Shown one piece after another: positions 1 through 5,133 of a stretch of DNA of 5,592 bases. The notes under the pieces are model-generated. The model was not told the DNA's origin, did no database searches, and saw only the letters and a program-made list of their open reading frames with translations. Every line of letters begins with the position of its first letter. The stretch's first letter is position 1. The DNA is taken from contig JANNEN010000388.1 of the NCBI GenBank assembly GCA_031378715.1, positions 1 to 5,592 of the forward strand, given 5' to 3'. The translations under genes and the position numbers were made by a program. The DNA is from Emticicia sp031378715. GTDB lineage: Bacteria; Bacteroidota; Bacteroidia; Cytophagales; Spirosomataceae.

Positions 1-1500
1 TACAGTGATTCATTCAAATGGATTTCGTTGATTATCAGTGTTATTAATCTCCTCAATATCGTTACGCTCTACAATACTTTTGATAGACAAATAACCGATT
101 TTCAGTTTATTGAGCAGCACGAATGGATTAGAATGAGTCTGGGCGATTTGGGTATCCTTTCGATTGATTATTTACTCGGCGTTGATGGAATCAATATGCC
201 CATGATTTTGCTTTCGGGCATTGTGCTATTGATTGGTTCGATTGCTTCCTTTACTATCGAATACCGCCAAAAAGCCTATCATTCGCTTTATTTATTACTC
301 TCAGGCAGTATTATTGGCTGTTTTGCAGCTCTTGATTTCTTTTTGTTCTTCTTATTTTTTGAGTTCATGTTGCTGCCAATGTACTTTTTGATTGGTATTT
401 GGGGGGGCGAACGCCGTGAATATGCCGCAATTAAGTTTTTTATCTATACCCTCATTGGTTCGATTTTTATTTTAATCGTCATGATTGCACTGTCAATGTC
501 GGTGCAGGATACCATTATTTCGCAAGAAATGGGCGGCATCGTGCATACCTTTGATTTCAGACAACTCAGTGACTTCAAAAATTACATTCCCAATAGTTTG
601 CTCCACCCCGAACAAAAACAAGAGATTTTTGGTATTTCAGCTCGGTTTTTTGCTTTCATCTTACTCGTCATCGGCTTCGGAATCAAACTTCCGTCCGTGC
701 CATTTCACACGTGGCTACCCGATGCCCACGTCGAAGCCCCTACGCCCGTTTCGGTGGTGCTGGCAGGTATTTTACTAAAAGTTGGGGCGTACGGTTTTAT
801 CAGAATTGCCTACGGTTTTTTTCCAGATATTGCTTATCAGTTTGCGTATATTGTGGCTGGGGCGGGTGTAATTTCGATTGTTTACGGAGCGTTTAATGCC
901 CTTGCCCAAGAAGATTTAAAGAAAATGATTGCCTATTCGTCAATCTCACACATGGGTTTTGTGCTATTGGGTTTGGCCTCAATGACCGTAGAGGGCGTAA
1001 ACGGAGCAATCTATCAGATGTTTGGTCATGGAATTATATCGGCAATGTTATTCTTGATTGCAGGCGTGATTTATGACCGAACCCATAACCGACTCATCGA
1101 AAATTTCAGAGGGCTTTCGAGCATAATGCCGCTTTTTACGCTGGCCGTTACGATTGCGTTTTTTGGAGCTTTGGGCTTACCCACCTTACCAGGTTTTATG
1201 GGCGAGTTTTTTACAATCCTGGGTGGGTTTCAGTCCAAAATCTTACCCGATTGGGTGCCGATAATCGCCATGTTGGGTATAGTTCTTTCGGCAGGATATT
1301 TTCTTTGGACGCTCCAAAAAATGTTTTTTGGAACATTCTGGGCTAACCGAAACCAAGAATCAAACCTCAAAGACCTTGATCTGAGGGAGATAATCATGCT
1401 TTACTCGTTGGCTATATTATCAATCATTTTTGGTATTTTTCCGAGTCTAATATTTGATATTACGGGCGAATCAGTAAAGTTTTTTTTGGAACGATTCTGA
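1..1500 (+). CDS. nuoM: NADH-quinone oxidoreductase subunit M (5' end outside window)
   Basis: This is a proton-pumping, antiporter-like (Mrp/ND4-type) membrane subunit of respiratory complex I, which couples NADH oxidation and quinone reduction to proton export. The frame is open from base 1 (YSDSFKWIS, then a TTG codon at 28), so the true start lies upstream. Comparison with remembered E. coli NuoM numbering suggests about 20-25 residues are missing. Residue numbers below count from the TTG at 28. The family core is unmistakable: YLLGVDGIN at 48-56, FEFMLLPMYFLIGIWGG at 111-127 with the pumping Glu at 112, GIKLPSVPFHTWLPDAH at 218-234 with Lys220, LLKVGAYGF with Lys251, SSISHMGF with His308, MFGHG with His334, and FMGEFF with Glu393. 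From Lys220 onward these sit at a constant offset of 14 from E. coli K234, K265, H322, H348 and E407. The many hydrophobic segments fit about 14 helices. nuoN follows on the same strand, which is the usual end of the nuo operon. Confidence 0.96.
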   Translation, partial: YSDSFKWISLIISVINLLNIVTLYNTFDRQITDFQFIEQHEWIRMSLGDLGILSIDYLLGVDGINMPMILLSGIVLLIGSIASFTIEYRQKAYHSLYLLLSGSIIGCFAALDFFLFFLFFEFMLLPMYFLIGIWGGERREYAAIKFFIYTLIGSIFILIVMIALSMSVQDTIISQEMGGIVHTFDFRQLSDFKNYIPNSLLHPEQKQEIFGISARFFAFILLVIGFGIKLPSVPFHTWLPDAHVEAPTPVSVVLAGILLKVGAYGFIRIAYGFFPDIAYQFAYIVAGAGVISIVYGAFNALAQEDLKKMIAYSSISHMGFVLLGLASMTVEGVNGAIYQMFGHGIISAMLFLIAGVIYDRTHNRLIENFRGLSSIMPLFTLAVTIAFFGALGLPTLPGFMGEFFTILGGFQSKILPDWVPIIAMLGIVLSAGYFLWTLQKMFFGTFWANRNQESNLKDLDLREIIMLYSLAILSIIFGIFPSLIFDITGESVKFFLERF

Positions 1501-1565
1501 GTTTTACTTAGCCACAGGCTCTGTTCTTTGGTTGTTTTTATTTAATAAAACTATTTACTGGTATT

Positions 1566-3062
1566 TTGTTAAAAACCAATAGCAAAACTTCAATGCTCGA
1601 AAAATTATCACATATTTTATTTAGTTCACGGGTGCTACTGCCAGACCTGCTCTTCGGTGTAGTGTTTTTGGTGATAGTTGCTACCATTACTTTCTCCCAA
1701 AAATTAGATGCCGAACGCACCTATATCTTACTTAATGTACTTATTATCAGTGTGTTGATAAGTATTGGTTTTGTATTTTATTCGTTTTTTGGGTTTTATA
1801 AACAATACTTTGAGTCAGGAAGCGTCCTCTTTGGGCAGTTGATATACTTAGATGCCAAAAGCCTATTTTTCAAACTCATCATCTCGGTTGCGGCCGTATC
1901 GGTACTAATCCATGTATGGGTCGTGGGCTACAAGGTAGTGGGCGAGTTTTACGCTATTTTCGTAGCTTTGGTTTGGGGTCTGTTTATCATGACCATGACT
2001 ACCAACTGGCTCATGCTTTACGTTTCGCTCGAAATGGTTTCGATATGTTCATACATCTTAGTAGCATTTAATAAAGGAAAAACCAATAGCGAAGCAGGCA
2101 TAAAGTACCTACTATTTGGAGCTACGAGTTCGGCCGTGATGCTTTACGGCATTTCACTACTTTACGGCATGACTGGCACACTCAACTTCGTAGGACAAGA
2201 ATTTGCTACTTTTTTGGCACAAAATCCGCCTTGGATTGCACAGATTGCCGTATTTATGACCATCGGGGGACTGCTTTTCAAACTTTCAGCAGTGCCTTTT
2301 CATAGTTGGACACCCGACGTGTATGAGGCCACACCCACACCCATAGCTGCGTTTTTATCCATTGCTCCCAAAGCAGCCGTGCTACTGGTACTCATAAGAT
2401 TATTTAGTTCATTAAGTATTGATTTCAGGATAATCATGGCCGTAGTGATTATGGTTTCTCTCACCATCGGAAATCTGTCGGCCTTATGGCAAACCAACAC
2501 CAAGCGAATGTTGGGCTACTCGACCATTGCCCATGCGGGTTTTATGTTAGTCGGACTTTTGGCAACCAACATGATTGGCGTGCAGGCAACGATTTTTTAT
2601 ATCACCACCTATTTATTTATCACCTTAGCGGCATTTCTGCTGATTGATTTATTGGCACTAAAAACCGAAAGCTACGAACTCGAAAGTTTGCGAGGATTGG
2701 GGCAAGAAAATATCTTTTTGGGTTTGGCCGCCGTAATAATTATGGTTGCCCTGGCGGGCTTGCCACCAACAGTCGGCTTCACGGGTAAATTACTCATCTT
2801 CACGGCTTTGTGGGAGGCTTACCAAACATCGGGCAATAATATACTGCTAATCGTTTTGGTTTTTGGCTTAATTAATACAGCCATTTCGATTTTTTATTAC
2901 ATCAAAATACCATTCTTCATGATATTTAAAGAACCCAAAATTGGCGTAAAGTACTACCAAATCGGTGTACTTCGCAAGGGTTTTTTGTTGATTTTCGTAT
3001 TCTTTATTATCTACTTATTCATCAAACCCAGCGGCTTGCTCAACCTCATTGCGAGCCTTTGA
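1566..3062 (+). CDS. nuoN: NADH-quinone oxidoreductase subunit N
   Basis: This is the second antiporter-like pumping subunit of complex I in the window (ND2-type), an integral membrane protein. Numbered from the TTG at 1566, it shows LYVSLEMVSICSYIL with Glu156, EAGIKYLLFGA with Lys180, LLFKLSAVPFHSWTPDVYE with Lys239 and His246, APKAAVL with Lys269, and GFTGKLL with Lys408. These correspond, from memory, to E. coli NuoN E133, K158, K217, H224, K247 and K395, so the proton path looks intact. The length (498, or 489 from the alternative start) is normal. The start is uncertain. TTG at 1566 gives a polar nine-residue extension, while ATG at 1593 (MLEKLSHILF) begins just before the first hydrophobic segment and is at least as likely. 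Neither has a clear Shine-Dalgarno sequence. The gap after nuoM is 65 bases (92 with the ATG) with no terminator, consistent with co-transcription. It is the last nuo gene here; hemJ follows after 161 bases. Confidence 0.95.
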   Translation: MLKTNSKTSMLEKLSHILFSSRVLLPDLLFGVVFLVIVATITFSQKLDAERTYILLNVLIISVLISIGFVFYSFFGFYKQYFESGSVLFGQLIYLDAKSLFFKLIISVAAVSVLIHVWVVGYKVVGEFYAIFVALVWGLFIMTMTTNWLMLYVSLEMVSICSYILVAFNKGKTNSEAGIKYLLFGATSSAVMLYGISLLYGMTGTLNFVGQEFATFLAQNPPWIAQIAVFMTIGGLLFKLSAVPFHSWTPDVYEATPTPIAAFLSIAPKAAVLLVLIRLFSSLSIDFRIIMAVVIMVSLTIGNLSALWQTNTKRMLGYSTIAHAGFMLVGLLATNMIGVQATIFYITTYLFITLAAFLLIDLLALKTESYELESLRGLGQENIFLGLAAVIIMVALAGLPPTVGFTGKLLIFTALWEAYQTSGNNILLIVLVFGLINTAISIFYYIKIPFFMIFKEPKIGVKYYQIGVLRKGFLLIFVFFIIYLFIKPSGLLNLIASL

Positions 3063-3083
3063 GTAGTCTTCCTGCGGTTATCA

Positions 3084-3091
3084 TAATTTTG
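3084..3091 (+). promoter_or_regulatory. Candidate distal -7 element for hemJ
   Basis: TAATTTTG matches the Bacteroidota -7 consensus TAnnTTTG exactly. A TTTG at 3058-3061, overlapping the nuoN stop, could act as the -33 element, but the spacing of 22 bases is slightly long. The site lies in the nuoN-hemJ gap about 130 bases before the hemJ start. The assignment rests on motif match and position only. Confidence 0.35.
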
Positions 3092-3156
3092 CAGAAAAAA
3101 GCTAAGAACTTTCTAAAAAATGCTCAATAATAAGGTATTTCTTGCTACAAAAGAGG

Positions 3157-3164
3157 TATTTTTG
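3157..3164 (+). promoter_or_regulatory. Candidate proximal -7 element for hemJ
   Basis: TATTTTTG is a second exact match to TAnnTTTG, followed by CA as is common for such sites. The nearest upstream TTG (3142-3144) is only 12 bases away, which is too close for a normal -33 element, so the upstream half is weak. Transcription from here would give a leader of roughly 50 bases that consists largely of the 14-bp repeats at 3185-3225. Confidence 0.45.
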
Positions 3165-3184
3165 CACTAAGAAATGGGTCTAAA

Positions 3185-3225
3185 CTACATTCTTAATTCT
3201 ACATTCTTAATTCTACATTCTTAAT
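3185..3225 (+). repeat. 14-bp tandem repeat, three copies, running into hemJ start codon
   Basis: The unit CTACATTCTTAATT occurs at 3185-3198 and 3199-3212. A third copy at 3213-3225 is identical over 13 bases, and the fourteenth base is G instead of T, which creates the ATG start of hemJ (3224-3226). The array therefore forms the immediate 5' leader of hemJ. It looks like duplication of the native leader, and it could vary in copy number by slippage or recombination. All copies are upstream of the coding frame, so a change would alter leader length and not the protein. Confidence 0.9.
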
Positions 3226-3760
3226 GCTCCATCTTTATCTAAAATCGCTTCATATCATTGGCTTTGTGGCTTGGTTTGCTGGTTTGTTTTATTTGGTCAG
3301 AATGTTTGTTTATCATGCCGAAGCTGCCGACAAACCCGAGGCATTGCGTGAAGATTGGAAAAAACAATATACCGCAATGCAGTGGCGAGTATATAGTATT
3401 ATCTGTAACCCCGCCATGATGATAACCTGGACGTGTGGAATATTGATGCTCATTAACTCACCTTACTTTTTGGAGCAAGGCTGGATGCAAGTCAAATTAG
3501 TTTTTCTGATAGCGATGACGGCTTATCATCTTTATTGCAAAACAATTATTGTCAAGCAAGAAACTGGAAAAGACACCTTTACATCGTTTCAGTTTCGGCT
3601 ACTCAACGAACTTCCAACCTTGTTTTTGGTTACAATCGTACTGCTTGCCGTGGTGAAGGATTTACTAAATTTTGTCTATTTATTCGCAGGGATTTTAGCC
3701 TTTGGAATGACCCTTTTCTTTGCCGCAAGAGCCTATCGTAGATTTCGTGAGCGTGGGTAG
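3224..3760 (+). CDS. hemJ: Protoporphyrinogen IX oxidase, HemJ/CopD-like family
   Basis: HemJ is a heme-b-binding inner-membrane protein that oxidises protoporphyrinogen IX to protoporphyrin IX, the penultimate step of protoheme synthesis. The N-terminus carries the family signature LHIIGFVAWFAGLFYLVR (residues 9-26) and FVYHAE (28-33), with the conserved His10 and Arg26. Further hallmarks are the Met-x-x-Arg-x-Tyr helix start (52-57, here MQWRVY where many homologues have MERRLY), Pro63, GWMQVKL (86-92), YH at 101-102, and LLNELPTLFLVTIVLLAVVK (126-145) with the invariant N-E-x-P. I count about five hydrophobic segments (8-26, 62-78, 88-106, 131-147, 150-168) and a basic tail, YRRFRERG. The length of 178 fits the longer Bacteroidota type rather than the roughly 140-residue proteobacterial type. 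The ATG at 3224 is chosen because it directly precedes the conserved first helix. It has its own candidate promoters and a repeat-rich leader. Confidence 0.9.
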   Translation: MLHLYLKSLHIIGFVAWFAGLFYLVRMFVYHAEAADKPEALREDWKKQYTAMQWRVYSIICNPAMMITWTCGILMLINSPYFLEQGWMQVKLVFLIAMTAYHLYCKTIIVKQETGKDTFTSFQFRLLNELPTLFLVTIVLLAVVKDLLNFVYLFAGILAFGMTLFFAARAYRRFRERG

Positions 3761-3808
3761 AGGTCTGTAATTAGATAAAAAACTGGTAAAAAACTGCCTC
3801 TTTTTCTG

Positions 3809-3816
3809 TAAAATAT
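3809..3816. repeat. Target site duplication, left copy
   Basis: TAAAATAT immediately abuts the left end of the inverted-repeat element and is repeated perfectly at 3959-3966 just beyond its right end. Such an 8-bp duplication is the footprint of transposase-mediated insertion. Confidence 0.85.
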
Positions 3817-3958
3817 CCTACTGTGCAAAATCCTGTGAAACCTTAACCCCCAGCCCCTTCTCCACAGTAGAAGGGGGGATAAAGTCCGCTCCTGTGGAGA
3901 GGATTTAGGTGAGGTTAAATGACATAAAGTTACTTATCACAACTTTTTGCACAGTAGG
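3817..3958. mobile_element. MITE-like non-autonomous element, 142 bp, 14-bp TIRs
   Basis: The ends are a perfect 14-bp inverted repeat: CCTACTGTGCAAAA at 3817-3830 and its reverse complement TTTTGCACAGTAGG at 3945-3958. Just outside lie perfect 8-bp direct copies of TAAAATAT (3809-3816 and 3959-3966). The element contains no plausible coding frame of its own, so it would have to be moved in trans by a transposase sharing these ends. Eight-base duplications are made by several families (for example IS66, IS1595, ISAs1, IS256), and I cannot assign a parent from the ends alone. The interior is GC-richer than the surroundings and highly palindromic, with an internal copy of the end core CACAGTAG at 3863-3870. 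It sits between hemJ and the 96-residue gene, and its right duplication ends 7 bases before that gene's ATG. Confidence 0.85.
3839..3916. repeat. GC-rich imperfect palindrome inside the MITE
   Basis: The left arm begins AACCTTAACCCCCAGCCCC and the right arm ends AGGTGAGGTT, forming a long imperfect inverted repeat. Two alternative perfect stems lie inside: CCCCTTCT (3854-3861) with AGAAGGGG (3869-3876) across a 7-base loop, and TCTCCACAG (3859-3867) with CTGTGGAGA (3892-3900). They share bases and so cannot both form. The C-rich AACCT...CC / GG...AGGTT pattern resembles dispersed palindromic repeats common in bacterial intergenic regions. Whether it is a separate older repeat captured by the MITE cannot be told from one copy. 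Confidence 0.7.
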
Positions 3959-3966
3959 TAAAATAT
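3959..3966. repeat. Target site duplication, right copy
   Basis: This TAAAATAT is identical to the copy at 3809-3816. It is followed after 7 bases (TAGTAAA) by the ATG of the 96-residue gene, placing the insertion point in that gene's immediate leader. Confidence 0.85.
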
Positions 3967-3973
3967 TAGTAAA

Positions 3974-4264
3974 ATGACCTCCGAAAATTTCAAAAATACG
4001 CTTATTCAAAACAACCTTCCGAGCGATATTTCTGCTTTGCAGCAAGCACTTTGGCATGATGCCAAGGGTAGTTGGGAAGCTGCTCACGAAATCGCCCAAA
4101 GTCAGGAAGGAACGCTTGCATTCGACCAACTTCATGCTTACTTGCACCGAAAAGAAGGCGACCGATTTAATGCCAACTACTGGTATAACCGTTGCGGAGC
4201 TTCGATGCCAACCGTTTCGCTGCAAAAGGAATGGGAGCAATTAGTTGAACAGTTTTGCGACTAA
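3974..4264 (+). CDS. Small conserved-looking protein of unknown function (96 aa)
   Basis: I cannot assign a function. The protein is soluble, with no signal peptide or membrane segment. It is dense in aromatic, histidine and acidic residues in a pattern that looks strongly constrained: ALWHDAKGSWEAAHEIAQ (25-42), LHAYLHRKEGDRFNANYWY (53-71) and KEWEQL (85-90). The spaced histidines (38, 54, 58) together with the K-E-G-D and N-A-N-Y-W-Y strings are reminiscent of small hypothetical proteins with an E-G-D-x-x-N-A-x-Y-W-Y core found in several phyla; this is from memory. The composition and patterning make it a real gene rather than a chance frame. The ATG at 3974 is the only Met codon ahead of the patterned region, and no Shine-Dalgarno sequence is visible. 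A MITE-like element sits directly upstream. Without it the gene would lie 63 bases after hemJ on the same strand, suggesting former or residual co-transcription. Confidence 0.8.
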   Translation: MTSENFKNTLIQNNLPSDISALQQALWHDAKGSWEAAHEIAQSQEGTLAFDQLHAYLHRKEGDRFNANYWYNRCGASMPTVSLQKEWEQLVEQFCD

Positions 4265-4402
4265 AACCTTTTATCCAAAGGCCCAAAATATTACTAACGA
4301 AAAACTGTAAATACTGAGTCAATGATTTATTTACCCCAAATTCAAATTATTCGAAATAGAATCACGTAAAATACCAAATATGATTTTTAAACATGATCTA
4401 AA

Positions 4403-4438
4403 GGGTTGTCGGTTTTAGTGCAATAACCACTAACAACC
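4403..4438 (-). terminator. Weak hairpin at convergent gene ends
   Basis: TTAGTG (4415-4420) pairs with CACTAA (4428-4433) across a 7-base loop. Outside it GGTTG (4404-4408) pairs with CAACC (4434-4438), with a bulge on one side. The structure overlaps the stop codon of the - strand gene at 4430. The T-run beyond it on the - strand is poor, so this is a possible rather than convincing terminator. The rest of the 165-base gap at 4265-4429 is AT-rich with nothing else recognisable. Confidence 0.3.
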
Positions 4439-5047
4439 GCCCTTGCGAGGTACACGTTTATAAATTACTTTACTATTTCGTTCTACATAGTCGGCCGCTA
4501 TTATTGGGTATGAATACTTAGGTGCATGCATTACGCTATGGCTTTTTATAATTATTTTGCCGTTCACTTTCAGGGTATGTAATTGCTGAAATTCATTTGA
4601 TTTTCCTGACCCAAAAGCAAGAATATAATCGTCACCATTAATCCTGACCATCACTCCGAAACCTAAACGTGAGCCTGTCGGAAGAGAAAGGGAGGTCACA
4701 ACAGCCTCCATGTTAGTAGAATCGCTTATTTGCTTCCTTATTTTAGCTTCACTGGCATACACTTTTTTACCCGCAGGAGACGCTTCCCATTTTTTAAACT
4801 TGACACCATCAGGGGTAGCTTCCCACCTTTTCAATTCGGCTTTCCTTGCGGCAGCAGAGAGCGGAACGCCGCTGGGCGGAGTGCTGCCCAGCGGAGTGCC
4901 GCCCAGCGGAGTGCCGCCCAGCGGAGTGCCGCCCAGCGGTTTTGGGATTGGTTTTTTAGAAGTTTTATCTATAATTTCATGATTTGTAAATACCAGTCCA
5001 CCTACTACAACCAGCAGTAAGAACAGCGTATAAATATTTTTTTTCAT
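4430..5047 (-). CDS. Membrane-anchored or secreted protein with PLGGT repeats, unknown function
   Basis: Not recognised. From the ATG at 5047 it has 205 residues. An N-terminal signal or anchor segment (MKKNIYTLFLLLVVVGGLVF) has no lipobox cysteine. It is followed by a Lys/Pro-rich linker (TSKKPIPK) and a low-complexity stretch, PLGGT three times, PLGST once, PPSGV once (37-61). Next come two adjacent 12-residue units, RWEATPDGVKFK and KWEASPAGKKVY (74-97). The C-terminal part (about 117-205) looks like a compact beta-rich domain, with LGFGVMVRINGDDYILAFGSG, LHTLKVNGKIIIKSH and APKYSYPII, ending in KGGC. A TTG start at 5083 would add 12 residues, but it sits in the T-run of the neighbouring terminator and precedes the signal segment, so the ATG is preferred. 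The gene is separated from the upstream - strand gene by that terminator, so it should have its own promoter, though I see no good TAnnTTTG there. Confidence 0.8.
   Translation of the reverse strand: MKKNIYTLFLLLVVVGGLVFTNHEIIDKTSKKPIPKPLGGTPLGGTPLGGTPLGSTPPSGVPLSAAARKAELKRWEATPDGVKFKKWEASPAGKKVYASEAKIRKQISDSTNMEAVVTSLSLPTGSRLGFGVMVRINGDDYILAFGSGKSNEFQQLHTLKVNGKIIIKSHSVMHAPKYSYPIIAADYVERNSKVIYKRVPRKGGC
4869..4939 (-). repeat. 15-bp GC-rich hairpin repeat inside the secreted-protein gene
   Basis: On the + strand, 11-bp cores CCGCCCAGCGG at 4899-4909, 4914-4924 and 4929-4939, plus a one-mismatch copy (CTGCCCAGCGG) at 4884-4894, are joined by AGTG linkers with a 15-base period. The first core at 4869-4879 is CCGCTGGGCGG, the reverse complement of the others. 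Each core is itself a mini-palindrome (CCGC, 3-base loop, GCGG), and the inverted first copy can pair with its neighbours (for example 4869-4877 with 4886-4894). On the - coding strand the units read PLGGT/PLGST, and the inverted one PPSGV. The array is far GC-richer than its surroundings. Confidence 0.9.
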
Positions 5048-5085
5048 GTTTTTTATATGTTTAATTAAAGTGATTTCAAACAAAA

Positions 5086-5114
5086 AAAAGCAGCTATTTC
5101 TGGTAGCTGCTTTT
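5086..5114 (-). terminator. Intrinsic terminator after the GSCFA-family gene
   Basis: AAAAGCAGCTA (5086-5096) and TAGCTGCTTTT (5104-5114) form a perfect 11-bp stem with a 7-base loop. Read on the - strand, it begins 19 bases past the GSCFA stop and the stem runs into eight consecutive T, a textbook factor-independent terminator. On the + strand it is followed by only four T, so it mainly serves the - strand. It separates the GSCFA gene from the secreted-protein gene. Confidence 0.85.
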
Positions 5115-5133
5115 CTGAAATTTTATTCTATAA

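Noticed and set aside
1571..2090. 13-base identity (AAAAACCAATAGC) at 1571-1583 and 2078-2090 within nuoN
   Set aside because: Both encode K-T-N-S in the same gene. Two isolated short matches with no flanking structure are best explained by chance and codon preference.
3776..3796. TAAAAAACTG repeated twice with 11-base spacing after hemJ
   Set aside because: Short, A-rich and only two copies. It shows no link to a gene end or the MITE boundary.
3905..4240. - strand open frame of 111 codons antisense to the 96-residue gene
   Set aside because: It runs through the MITE end and the complement of a clearly patterned + strand protein, and its own translation lacks recognisable motifs.
4267..4281. 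CCTTT/AAAGG hairpin just after the 96-residue gene
   Set aside because: It is only five base pairs with no following T-run, so it is not a credible terminator.
3185..4939. Possible CRISPR-like arrays from the short tandem repeats
   Set aside because: Both arrays are contiguous 14- or 15-bp repeats without unique spacers, and no cas genes are present.
4710..5020. Open + strand frames across the GC-rich repeat (encoding GVPPS or SAAQR units)
   Set aside because: They exist because the 15-bp repeat is stop-free in all frames. The - strand frame has a signal segment and a coherent domain, while these have neither.
5048..5083. TTG start at 5083 for the secreted protein
   Set aside because: It lies in the T-run of the upstream gene's terminator and would place 12 residues before a normal signal segment that begins at an ATG.
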